Part shown: positions 17,732 to 26,144 of the stretch, piece after piece
How positions within the stretch are numbered: the first letter of the stretch is position 1
Layout of the letters: each line of letters begins with the position of its first letter
Origin: Ketogulonicigenium robustum
GTDB taxonomy: Bacteria > Pseudomonadota > Alphaproteobacteria > Rhodobacterales > Rhodobacteraceae
Length of the DNA stretch: 64,000 nucleotides
Assembly (NCBI RefSeq): GCF_002117445.1
Contig: NZ_CP019937.1
Coordinates: 1,671,501 to 1,735,500 of the forward strand
Reading direction: 5' to 3'
The notes under the pieces: model-generated
Databases searched by the model: none
What the model was told of the DNA's origin: nothing
What the model saw: only the letters and a program-made list of their open reading frames with translations
Made by a program: the position numbers and the translations under genes

Positions 17732-18343
17732 ATGAAAAAGCTGATTGCCCCCTTCATCGTCGCCGCCATGACAGCGGCCCCCGCCCTTGCCGCCGAAGTG
17801 CGCCCGGGCGTGTTCTTCGATGGCACGCTCGAGACCGAAGGCACCCAGCGTGCGACGATGCAGAACCTGATTTTCGACATCGCAACCGCATGGGCCGTTT
17901 GCGACCGCGACGCGATGGCCAATGCCATCACCGACGACGTGTCGTTCTCGTACCCGACCAGCGCGGTGAACGGCCGCGAGGCGATGATGGCCGACCTTGA
18001 GGCATTCTGCGGCGCCGCCACCGACACCAGCCTCTATTTCCCTGCCGACGCCTTCTACATCGACACCGAAACCGGCCGCATCGCCGCCGAGGTGCAGTTC
18101 CGCACCTTCCAGCGCGGCAACCGCCAAGTGGTGAACGATGTCTGGATCGCGCATGTGGCCGACGACAAGGTAAACGTCATCAAGGAATATCTGGATGGCC
18201 GCGTGAAAGACCTGCAGGCGCTGGGTGTGCTTGAGCTGGAAGAAAGCCCCGAATTCCTGACCCCATGGCCCTCGCGCACCGATAAATGGGCAAGCTGCTT
18301 CCCCATCGTGCGTGCCGCCCCGATCAACGACTGCGTGGAATAA
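17732..18343 (+). CDS. Secreted SnoaL/NTF2-like protein
   Basis: A 203-residue protein with a Sec signal peptide (MKKLIAPFIVAAMTAAPALA, cleavage about residue 20-21). The mature part has the pattern of an NTF2-like cone fold: a first helix with AWAVCDRDAMANAITDDVSF, then NGREAMMADL, and a later KEYLDGRVKDL strand/helix. SnoaL-like members bind or isomerise small ring compounds. It is the last gene of the operon, 26 bases after the FolD paralogue, and is probably periplasmic. AGGGA lies just upstream of the ATG. Its biochemical role is unknown. Confidence 0.75.
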   Translation: MKKLIAPFIVAAMTAAPALAAEVRPGVFFDGTLETEGTQRATMQNLIFDIATAWAVCDRDAMANAITDDVSFSYPTSAVNGREAMMADLEAFCGAATDTSLYFPADAFYIDTETGRIAAEVQFRTFQRGNRQVVNDVWIAHVADDKVNVIKEYLDGRVKDLQALGVLELEESPEFLTPWPSRTDKWASCFPIVRAAPINDCVE

Positions 18344-18350
18344 CGGCCTC

Positions 18351-18379
18351 GGCCCGCCTGCTATGCGTGGCGGCGGGCC
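18351..18379. terminator. GC-rich inverted repeat between convergent genes
   Basis: Perfect 8-base arms GGCCCGCC (18351-18358) and GGCGGGCC (18372-18379) with a 13-base loop lie just after the SnoaL-like stop and overlap the end of the minus-strand EamA gene. No T-run follows, so it would be a weak or Rho-assisted terminator. Confidence 0.45.
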
Positions 18380-19251
18380 ACCACCAACCCCAGAATGATA
18401 ACCAGCGCCCCGCCAAGGGTGTAAAGTGTGGGGATCTCGTCAAAAAAGGTGTAGCCCATGATGGTCGCGAAAATCAGCGACAGGTACCCTAGCGGCGCAA
18501 GCCGCGTTGCGGGCGCCAGTTGATAGCCCCGCAAATAGCAATACTGCGCGACCTGCGCGATAATGCCTATTCCCAACAGCAGCGGCAGCTGGCCGATTGA
18601 GACAGGTTGCCAGACCAACATCGCCGGAATGGCGGTAAACAGCGTCAGCCCCAGCGTGTAAAAGACCATCATCACTGTCGTATTCTCGCCCTTCAGCGCG
18701 CGGGTCTGGATGGTGGCCATCGCGCCGAACAAGATCGCGCCACCCGCAAAAAGGTAGCCAAGGCCAAGGTCTTCCTCGCCAAACCCTGTCAGCCGGGGCA
18801 GCAGCATGACGCCCACCCCCAACAAGCCCAGCGCCGCGCCGCACCACCGCCAGCCCGTCACCCGCTCGCCAAGTAAAAAGATGGCCATAACCATTACGAC
18901 CAGCGGGCGCAAAAACCCGATGGCATTGGCCGTCGCCAGCGGCAAAATCGTCAGCGCCCCCCAGTTGCTCGATAGCGCGACGGCGTTGCAGGTCACGCGC
19001 AGCACATTGCGCTTGGCGTTACGCGTCTGCCGGATGGCCGCCCAGTTACGCCATACCAGCGGCAGCACCGCGACCAGCCCCACAAGCGAGCGGAAGAAGA
19101 CCATCTGCACCGCCGGAAAATCGGCACCGCCCTTCTTCACCAGTACCGTCATGCTGCTGACCAAAGCCATATCCAGCAGAACCCATAGCATGCCCTGCCG
19201 CACGTCGGCGGCAGGGGTATCGTCAGCCATCAAGGGGCGCGCCTCGGCCAT
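18361..19251 (-). CDS. DMT-superfamily (EamA) transporter
   Basis: A 296-residue membrane protein with about ten hydrophobic helices in two EamA repeats, the layout of the drug/metabolite exporter family. It starts one base after the stop of the PIG-L deacetylase gene, so it is the last gene of the minus-strand unit ROK - PIG-L - EamA. It could export a product or intermediate of that locus; the substrate is unknown. An internal ATG at 19230 is an alternative start. Confidence 0.88.
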   Translation of the reverse strand: MAEARPLMADDTPAADVRQGMLWVLLDMALVSSMTVLVKKGGADFPAVQMVFFRSLVGLVAVLPLVWRNWAAIRQTRNAKRNVLRVTCNAVALSSNWGALTILPLATANAIGFLRPLVVMVMAIFLLGERVTGWRWCGAALGLLGVGVMLLPRLTGFGEEDLGLGYLFAGGAILFGAMATIQTRALKGENTTVMMVFYTLGLTLFTAIPAMLVWQPVSIGQLPLLLGIGIIAQVAQYCYLRGYQLAPATRLAPLGYLSLIFATIMGYTFFDEIPTLYTLGGALVIILGLVVARRHA

Positions 19252-19252
19252 T

Positions 19253-21598
19253 TCAGGCAGGCTGGATCAGGTTCGCCATCAACCGGAACGCGCCGGGCAC
19301 CAGACGATCCATCTGGTGGTGCAGCACAAGCGCACAATGCGTGTGCCGCCCTTCCCCGACGCGCCCTGTCACCAGCGACCCCAGCAGGGGTTGTTCATCA
19401 GGGTCGGACATCGCCAGCAGTGGCTGGTAGACGTCGTCCCACGACGACAGGAAGTAAAGCCCGCGTTCCTTATCCCAGCCGTCAAAATCGGCGTGGGTGA
19501 TGGGGTTCGGGCCAGCCAGCAGGTCATGGTCAGGTTCGAGAATCGTCACTGGCGCATTCGGGCGAGTGACGCGCCACCGCAGCGACGGACTGTCGACGAC
19601 CATGCGGGCGGGTGTTGTCTCGTCGGGCTTCCAGTTGTCCCACGGGCGGTGGTAGAGGGTCACCAGATTGCCCCCCGCCTGCACCCATTCCCGCAGATCA
19701 GCGGTCGCATCGGCCAAATCGGGGCGCAGACCAAAGGTGAAGATCCCGACAACAATCGTGTCGAAGCCCGCAAAGCCGTTCGCCCGCGCCAGATCAAAGG
19801 CGGCTACGTCCAGATCGACCACATCCGCGCCCATGCGTTGCAGCCACAATCCAACGCGGTCGGCCCCGCCGCCGACATAGCCAACGCGGCCCTCGGGCAT
19901 CTTCAGATCAAGGGCCAGAATATCGACACCTGCGGGCGTCACTTGGGTGAGGCGACCGATGTGCGCATAGGAAATCGGCTTCGCCTGCCAGCCGGGCTGC
20001 CCCGCGACCGAGATCGGCAGGCGCAACTTGCCCGCCCCCAACGCGCCGGGCGTCAGCGTGACCTTGCCGTCCGCCGCCGCGACATTCAGGCCGTCGATCT
20101 GGCCGAACGCAACACCGCCGTCGGGCGCGTTGCCAGTCACCGCGAAGCTGACCGGCTGCGGCTGCGCCAGATTGATCAGCACAGCATCGGCCGAAGGCGT
20201 CACCGAATACGCCGGTTGCAGCAGCGGTTCTTCCTCGAGATCAAGCGGAAGGGTGAAGGCGATACTGTCGACCCGCAGGTTGATGCTGGCGGACAAAATG
20301 CCGTTGCCGCCCATGCGCGTCCAGCCGGGCAGATAGCGGCTGCTGGGCGACTGATCTGCGGGTACGGCCAGCGTGATCAGGTGCAGGCCATCAGCCTCGA
20401 CCGCGCCGCCGCGTTGGGGAATACCCTCGGCACCCACGCCTTGCACTGTGGCAGCGCCGGGGTTGACCCACACGGCCAGTGTCGCGCTGCGGCCTGGCAC
20501 CAGCGGGTCTTGCAGCCATGCGGTTGCATCAACGCCCGCGGCCAGCGCCAGCGCGGCCTCGACCTCGGCGATTTTGCGGGTGATGCGGTGGCCGTGGGCA
20601 GCGGCAAAGTCAGGCGCCAACGGCACGCTGAGCGCGGCATGCGCGGCGGCTAGCGCTGCAATCATCGGGCCTTCGTGCGGGAACGCGGCGCGGGCGGCGT
20701 CTATTTGCGCGGCGGCGGTCTGCAGCGTGTCGGGCGCGCCAGCGACGGCCGCCAGTTGCGCCAGAGTTGCGGGCAGATTGTCCAGCACGTCATCCTCGGG
20801 GGCGGCGCCGTGCAGCGGCCATTGCACACGCGGCAGCGCACGCCAGTGCCCCATACCTTGCGAGGCATGGTAGCCGCGCGAGACTTCGCCCAGCTGATCA
20901 TAGCGCATGCCGGTAACGGGGTCGGTGCCCGGCGCATGCACCATCACCGTCGTCGCGGGAGGCGGCAGTTCATCGTCATATGTCTCGCCGCCGCCCGACC
21001 ACGCGGGCAGGTAGAATTTCGCAACCTGCCACGGGGCAAGTCCGTCCATCTCGTAGGCGGGGTCGGCAGCCAGCGCGAGGGCGGCCTCGGCGGCCTCGGT
21101 CATGGCGCGGTGGTGGCCATGTTGGCCGGGCACATCAAGGAAGGTCGGGATCACGATGTCGGGGCGGTATTCGCGGTAGGCCCGCACCAGCCGGTCGATC
21201 ACGCGCTGGCGACCCCAGCGTTCCAGCGTGTCTTTGCCGTCCTTGGAAAACCCAAAGTCGTGGACAGGATCAACCGGCCCATGCCCCAGCCATGCAACAT
21301 CGGCGTCAATGGCGCGGGCCGCTTCCTCCATCTCGCGCGAGCGGACGAGGCCGAGCGCCGCGCCGCGTTCGGGCCCGAGCGCATTCTGCCCCCCCTCGCC
21401 GCGCGTCGAGCAAGCCACGACCACCCGCATCCCGCGCCCCGCGCTAAACCACGCGAGCAGGCCGGTTTGTTCGTCATCGGGGTGGGCACCCGTGTTCATC
21501 ATCGTAACCGTCGATTGCAGGCGGCCCAGCGCGCGGGCAAGACGTGCCAGTCGCGGCTGCGCGGCGCGGCGGAAAAGGCGGGAACGGTCAGTCAGCAT
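19253..21598 (-). CDS. Large PIG-L/LmbE-type deacetylase with C-terminal GATase-like domain
   Basis: A 781-residue protein. The N-terminal PIG-L domain (about 30-260) has the zinc motifs AHPDDE (38-43) and HGHHR (160-164) that define N-acetylglucosaminyl/LmbE deacetylases. A middle region (about 380-560) looks like a beta-sandwich, and the last ~220 residues resemble a class I glutamine-amidotransferase/ThuA-like fold (GYVGGGAD, then a Trp-rich stretch) without an obvious Cys-His pair. It has no signal peptide, so it should be cytosolic. It lies 11 bases downstream of the ROK gene and opposite a sugar-type importer, suggesting deacetylation of an imported N-acetylated compound. Confidence 0.87.
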   Translation of the reverse strand: MLTDRSRLFRRAAQPRLARLARALGRLQSTVTMMNTGAHPDDEQTGLLAWFSAGRGMRVVVACSTRGEGGQNALGPERGAALGLVRSREMEEAARAIDADVAWLGHGPVDPVHDFGFSKDGKDTLERWGRQRVIDRLVRAYREYRPDIVIPTFLDVPGQHGHHRAMTEAAEAALALAADPAYEMDGLAPWQVAKFYLPAWSGGGETYDDELPPPATTVMVHAPGTDPVTGMRYDQLGEVSRGYHASQGMGHWRALPRVQWPLHGAAPEDDVLDNLPATLAQLAAVAGAPDTLQTAAAQIDAARAAFPHEGPMIAALAAAHAALSVPLAPDFAAAHGHRITRKIAEVEAALALAAGVDATAWLQDPLVPGRSATLAVWVNPGAATVQGVGAEGIPQRGGAVEADGLHLITLAVPADQSPSSRYLPGWTRMGGNGILSASINLRVDSIAFTLPLDLEEEPLLQPAYSVTPSADAVLINLAQPQPVSFAVTGNAPDGGVAFGQIDGLNVAAADGKVTLTPGALGAGKLRLPISVAGQPGWQAKPISYAHIGRLTQVTPAGVDILALDLKMPEGRVGYVGGGADRVGLWLQRMGADVVDLDVAAFDLARANGFAGFDTIVVGIFTFGLRPDLADATADLREWVQAGGNLVTLYHRPWDNWKPDETTPARMVVDSPSLRWRVTRPNAPVTILEPDHDLLAGPNPITHADFDGWDKERGLYFLSSWDDVYQPLLAMSDPDEQPLLGSLVTGRVGEGRHTHCALVLHHQMDRLVPGAFRLMANLIQPA

Positions 21599-21609
21599 GG
21601 TCTTCTTCC

Positions 21610-22821
21610 TCAGGTCCTGTTGTCGTGCCGCAGTTCCGCGGCTGTATTATGATCAAGCAAAGGCATAGCCGCCGCGCCCAACGCGGCGGTATAGGGGCCG
21701 GTGTGCCCCAAAATGACCCGCGACAGGCTGCGCGCCTGACGGCTGGAAACGGTCACGGGCAAAGGGTTCAGATGGTCGATCAGCGCGTTCAGCACAGGGC
21801 GCGGCATCAGCCCACCCAAGGTGATCGTTTCGGGGTCGAACAGGTTTTCGACCAGCGCCAGCAGCGGCGACAGGTGGTCGGCGGCCTGACGCACCCATGC
21901 CAGCAGCGGCGGGTCGGTTTCTGGGTCAAGGCCCGTCAGCAGATCAAGGTCGGACACGTCCGGCCCGCGCGTCTCGCGCAGAAAGTCCCACAAAGCAAAG
22001 ACCGAGGTGCGATCCTCGACCGGAACGGCGGGGCCACCGTCGCGCGGGGGCAGAACCAGCTGCCCAATTTCACCCGCGTTGCCGAACGCGCCGCGCAGCG
22101 GGCGTCCGTCGTGTATGATCCCAAGGCCCAGACCGACCCCGAAATAGACATGGCAGAAATCGCGCAGCGCCCGCCCTGCGCCGTGCAGGCTTTCGTAAAC
22201 CGCGGCGGCGGTTGCATCATTTTCGTGCATCACGGTGGAAATGCCGGTCACATCACGAATCATCGCGGCAGGATCGCGGCCAGCCCACCCCTTCAAGGTT
22301 GCAGGGCCGACAGCGCTTATACCCTCAATCTCGAACGGGCCGGGCATCACGACGCCCATGCCGATAATCGCGGGCGATCCGGTCTCGGCCCCCAACAGCG
22401 CGATCTGCTGTTGCAGCGCAGCCATCACCGGGCCGGGGGTCGTGTCGGCCAGCGGAACAATGCTGCGCGCGCGCAGCCCCCCCGTCAGCCCCTGAAAAAC
22501 GGTGACCAAGTGGCCCGCCGCAATTTCCACCCCCAAGCTGACAGGCCCCTGAGGATTCAAAGAAAACTGGCGTGCAGGTTGGCCACGGCCCGCCCGCAGG
22601 CGGCCCATTTCGATGACCAACCCTTCGTCCAGCAGTTCCTCGATAATATTGCCCACCGCCTGCTGGGTCAGGCGCGTGTGACGCGCCATGGCGGCGCGAC
22701 CGATCTCGCCATGCTCGCGCAGCAGCCCCAGCACGAGGCTGCGGTTGTGGGCGCGGTTGCGCTCGGGGTTGGCCCCGATGGCACGCTGGGGCTTGGGCGG
22801 GTTGGCGTCGTCGGTTGTCAT
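21610..22821 (-). CDS. ROK-family transcriptional regulator lacking the zinc/catalytic motif
   Basis: A 403-residue repressor-type ROK protein: an N-terminal winged helix (about residues 28-75, with MARHTRLTQQAVGNIIEELL) and a ROK sugar-binding domain with HENDATAAA and VVMPGP. The usual GEIGH is GEIGQ and the CxCGxxGC zinc loop is absent, replaced by a Pro/Gly-rich stretch, so it cannot be a sugar kinase and its zinc-linked signalling must differ from NagC/Mlc. It is divergently transcribed from the sugar-type importer; a palindrome overlapping that importer's -35 box is its likely operator. Confidence 0.9.
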   Translation of the reverse strand: MTTDDANPPKPQRAIGANPERNRAHNRSLVLGLLREHGEIGRAAMARHTRLTQQAVGNIIEELLDEGLVIEMGRLRAGRGQPARQFSLNPQGPVSLGVEIAAGHLVTVFQGLTGGLRARSIVPLADTTPGPVMAALQQQIALLGAETGSPAIIGMGVVMPGPFEIEGISAVGPATLKGWAGRDPAAMIRDVTGISTVMHENDATAAAVYESLHGAGRALRDFCHVYFGVGLGLGIIHDGRPLRGAFGNAGEIGQLVLPPRDGGPAVPVEDRTSVFALWDFLRETRGPDVSDLDLLTGLDPETDPPLLAWVRQAADHLSPLLALVENLFDPETITLGGLMPRPVLNALIDHLNPLPVTVSSRQARSLSRVILGHTGPYTAALGAAAMPLLDHNTAAELRHDNRT

Positions 22822-22956
22822 AGCGGAATTACCCCGGTTTTGCCGCGAGAATCACCGCGGTGCCCTGCCGTCTTGCCAATAAAGACAGATGCTTTGAACC
22901 CCGCGGCAGCAATTGCATTCCATTTGACTGCACCGCGAAAGGTATAGAATCACAAA

Positions 22957-22981
22957 AATAACTCAAGTGAATTAAGTTATT
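22957..22981. promoter_or_regulatory. Palindromic operator candidate for the ROK regulator
   Basis: A 25-base imperfect palindrome centred on 22969. The outer arms AATAACT (22957-22963) and AGTTATT (22975-22981) are perfect, with partial symmetry inside. Such AT-rich arms are typical of NagC/Mlc/XylR-type sites. Its right arm overlaps the -35 hexamer of the importer promoter, the classic position for a repressor. Confidence 0.6.
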
Positions 22982-23008
22982 GACAAACGACCCGCCGATC
23001 CCCGACCA
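22980..23008 (+). promoter_or_regulatory. Sigma-70 promoter for the sugar-type ABC operon
   Basis: A perfect TTGACA at 22980-22985, a 17-base spacer, and a weak -10 (GACCAT, 23003-23008). It reads toward the substrate-binding protein gene starting at 23100. Confidence 0.5.
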
Positions 23009-23099
23009 TACCGCTTGGACTGGCCTCTTTTGCGGCCACCAACAACAACCTATGCCGGACCGAAATCTCGGAACCGGCTATTTCGGAGGAATGAAGACG

Positions 23100-24344
23100 A
23101 TGCGTACACTGTCGAAGATCGCGGCGCTGGCCAGTGGCGTCAGCTTCCTGTCGGTCGGGGCAGCCTCGGCTGTCGAGATCGAATATTGGCAATATGTTTT
23201 TGATACACGCGTGGCTGCCGTCGATCAGCTGATCGAGAATTTCCAGGCCGCGAACCCCGATATCACCGTCAAACACGTCACCTTCCCCTACGCGGATTAC
23301 CAAACCCGCGTTGTCGCTGGCACGATGGCCGGCCAAGGCCCCGACGTGATGCAGTTCTTCTACGGCTGGCTAGACAACTTTATCGCGCAAGATCTGGTCC
23401 AACCCCTGGACCCTGCTGTCTTCCAGACGGCCGAAATCGAAGCGGACTTCTTCCCGATCGTCTCGGCAATGGAACGTGATGGCGCGTATTATGGCCTGCC
23501 CACTGCTGTGCGTTCGCTGGCGTTGTTCTACAACAAAGACCGCATGGCCGCCTTTGGCCTTGACCCCGAAAGCCCCCCCGCCACGCTCGACGAGCTGATC
23601 GCCCAAGCGAAAGCCTCGACCGAGCGCGACGCAGCCGGCAACTACACCTCGATCGGCCTGACAATCGAAATGGGCGGGCAAGATCACCAATGGTGGCGCG
23701 AGGCGCTGGTGCGCCAATTCGGCGGCGAGCCCTATGACGCTGACGGCAACGTGGCCTACACATCCGATGCAGGCAAAGCGGCGTTCCAATGGTACACCGA
23801 TTTGGCGAATGTCGAACATGTCGGCGCGCCGGGTTTCATGGACGAAGGCCAAGCCGCCTTTAAAGCGGGCCTTGCCACCTTCACCATCGACGGAACCTTC
23901 CGTCTGGGCGCGTTTGCACCCAACCCATTCGAATGGGGCGTGACCGAACTGCCCGCCAACGACGAAGGCGTGCGCGGCAACTATTCGTCCTACTTCGCCA
24001 ACGGCATCGGTGCCGATGTCGAGGGCGAAGAGCTGGAAGCAGCCCAGAAGTTCTTGGCTTACCTGTCCTCGGACGAAGCCATGCAGGTGTGGCTGGACGT
24101 CGTGGGCGAGCTGCCCGCCCGCCGCGCTGCGGCCCTTACCGACGAAAATCTGGCAAACCCGATCTATGGCCCGTTCCTGCGCGGTCTGGAATACGCGCAC
24201 ACCACCCGCTTCTACGACGAAGCCGGTCAGCGCAAGGTCATGCTGGATGCGGCCAACCGCGTCTTCTTGGAAGGTATGAACCCGGGCGAAGCCCTGGACA
24301 TTGCCGGCCGCGAAGAACAAGCCATCATCGACGAACTGCGCTAA
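23100..24344 (+). CDS. Sugar-type (CUT1) ABC transporter substrate-binding protein
   Basis: A 414-residue extracytoplasmic solute-binding protein, family 1. ATG 23100 is preferred over ATG 23091 because GGAGGA (23085-23090) touches the first but is 9 bases from the second. The signal peptide (MRTLSKIAALASGVSFLSVGAASA) is cleaved near residue 24, and the mature part has the IEYWQYVFDTR and NPDITVKHV patterns of UgpB/MalE-like proteins. First gene of the plus-strand operon. The ligand is probably a glycoside or polyol. Confidence 0.9.
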   Translation: MRTLSKIAALASGVSFLSVGAASAVEIEYWQYVFDTRVAAVDQLIENFQAANPDITVKHVTFPYADYQTRVVAGTMAGQGPDVMQFFYGWLDNFIAQDLVQPLDPAVFQTAEIEADFFPIVSAMERDGAYYGLPTAVRSLALFYNKDRMAAFGLDPESPPATLDELIAQAKASTERDAAGNYTSIGLTIEMGGQDHQWWREALVRQFGGEPYDADGNVAYTSDAGKAAFQWYTDLANVEHVGAPGFMDEGQAAFKAGLATFTIDGTFRLGAFAPNPFEWGVTELPANDEGVRGNYSSYFANGIGADVEGEELEAAQKFLAYLSSDEAMQVWLDVVGELPARRAAALTDENLANPIYGPFLRGLEYAHTTRFYDEAGQRKVMLDAANRVFLEGMNPGEALDIAGREEQAIIDELR

Positions 24345-24356
24345 GGCGAAGGCTAG

Positions 24357-25292
24357 ATGTCAGTGACAGATCAAAAGGGGGCGGCAGAGCGCCGCCCCGG
24401 CCTCTGGAGCAATATGGGGATCCGCACAAAACACGTGCTGTGGGCTTGGGCTTTCCTTGCCATCCCCGTCCTGTTCTATGTCGTTATCCGCTTCTATCCC
24501 ACGCTGGACGCGTTCTGGCTGTCGCTGACAGACGGCAACATCCGGCGGGGCCCGAAATTCATCGGACTTGAAAACTACACCAAGCTGTTTTCGGACCCTG
24601 CCTTTTGGAAAGTATTCAAAAACACCTTCCTCTATCTGATAATCGGCACGCCGATCTCGCTGCTGGTGTCGTTCACGATTGCCTACTACCTTGATCGTGT
24701 CCGGTTCATGCACGGCTTTATCCGCGCGCTGTATTTTCTGCCCTATCTGACGACCGCAGCGGCCATGGGCTGGGTGTGGCGGTTCCTTTACCAGCCGGTG
24801 CCGATCGGGTTGATCAACTCGTTCCTGACATGGCTGGGGTTTGACCAGCAACCGTTCCTGCGCTCGACCGATCAGGCGCTGTTTGCGGCGACCATTCCGG
24901 CCATCTGGGCGGGGCTCGGGTTTCAGATCATCATCTTTATGGCAGGTTTGCGGGCCATTCCGTCCTCGTTCTACGAGGCTGCGCGGATCGATGGCCTTGG
25001 CGAATTTGCAATCCTGCGCAAGATCACCCTGCCCTTACTGAAACCGACCACCATCTTCCTTGTCGTGCTGTCGTCCATCGGCTTCCTGCGCATTTTCGAC
25101 CAAGTGCAATCGCTGACCGCGAATGACCCCGGCGGCCCGCTGGATTCGACGAAACCCCTGGTGATGATGATTTATCAGACCGCATTCTCCAGCTTCAAAA
25201 TGGGCTATGCCTCGGCGCAGACGGTTGTTCTGTTCCTGGTGCTGCTGCTGATTTCGCTGCTGCAACTGTGGCTGTTGAGGGACAAGAAATGA
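24357..25292 (+). CDS. Sugar-type ABC transporter permease (MalF/UgpA type)
   Basis: A 311-residue permease with about six membrane helices, the first at residues 27-45. The EAA motif is visible at about residues 205-225 (YEAARIDGLGEFAILRKITLP). It lies 12 bases after the binding-protein gene and overlaps the second permease gene. Confidence 0.93.
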   Translation: MSVTDQKGAAERRPGLWSNMGIRTKHVLWAWAFLAIPVLFYVVIRFYPTLDAFWLSLTDGNIRRGPKFIGLENYTKLFSDPAFWKVFKNTFLYLIIGTPISLLVSFTIAYYLDRVRFMHGFIRALYFLPYLTTAAAMGWVWRFLYQPVPIGLINSFLTWLGFDQQPFLRSTDQALFAATIPAIWAGLGFQIIIFMAGLRAIPSSFYEAARIDGLGEFAILRKITLPLLKPTTIFLVVLSSIGFLRIFDQVQSLTANDPGGPLDSTKPLVMMIYQTAFSSFKMGYASAQTVVLFLVLLLISLLQLWLLRDKK

Positions 25293-26140
25293 GCGCGGCG
25301 ACGCAAGAACTAGCGGCGAACACCCGCAACATCCGCCCCGGCCGGATCATCACATGGACGCTGCTGTTTTTGGGCGGCTTCGTTATGGCGCTGCCGATCC
25401 TTTACATGTTTTCGACATCGCTAAAGCCCGCGTCGGCCACGTTCGACCTGCGGCTGATCCCTGCGGTTCCGACGCTGGACAACTACATCGACATTCTGAA
25501 AGACGGCCGTTTTATCAAATGGTTCTGGAATTCGATGATCATTGCGGTGGCGGTCACGCTGTCGAACGTTTTCTTCGATAGCCTTGTCGGCTACACGCTG
25601 GCCAAGTTCGACTTCCGCGGCAAGAACATCGTCTTCATCGGCATCTTGTCGACCCTGATGATCCCCACCGAAATGCTGGTGATCCCGTGGTATATGATGT
25701 CGGCAAAACTGGGCTGGCTGGACACGCACTGGGGCATCATGTTCCCCGGTATGATGACCGCCTTCGGCACCTTCTTGATGAAGCAATTCTTTGAGGGCGT
25801 CCCGAACGACTTCCTAGAGGCGGCGCGCGTCGACGGGCTAAACGAGTTCACCATCTGGTGGAAAATCGCGATGCCCATGGTGGTTCCGGCCCTGTCGGCG
25901 CTGGCGATCTTCACCTTCCTTGGCAACTGGACATCGTTCCTGTGGCCGCTGATTTCGACGAAATCGCCCGATCTTTATACGCTGCCGGTCGGCCTCAACT
26001 CCTTCGCCGTGGGCGAGGCTGTGAAATGGGAACGCATCATGACGGGTGCCGCGCTGGCGACCATCCCGACCCTGCTGGTGTTCCTGGCGCTGCAACGCTT
26101 TATCGTGCGCGGCGTGATGCTGGCTGGTCTGAAAGGCTAA
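25289..26140 (+). CDS. Sugar-type ABC transporter permease (MalG/UgpE type)
   Basis: A 283-residue permease with six predicted helices and an EAA motif near residue 180 (LEAARVDGLNEF). ATG 25289 overlaps the previous stop (ATGA), so translation is coupled; an upstream TTG in frame is less likely. Pairs with the preceding permease as a CUT1 heterodimer. Confidence 0.93.
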   Translation: MSAATQELAANTRNIRPGRIITWTLLFLGGFVMALPILYMFSTSLKPASATFDLRLIPAVPTLDNYIDILKDGRFIKWFWNSMIIAVAVTLSNVFFDSLVGYTLAKFDFRGKNIVFIGILSTLMIPTEMLVIPWYMMSAKLGWLDTHWGIMFPGMMTAFGTFLMKQFFEGVPNDFLEAARVDGLNEFTIWWKIAMPMVVPALSALAIFTFLGNWTSFLWPLISTKSPDLYTLPVGLNSFAVGEAVKWERIMTGAALATIPTLLVFLALQRFIVRGVMLAGLKG

Positions 26141-26144
26141 CACG

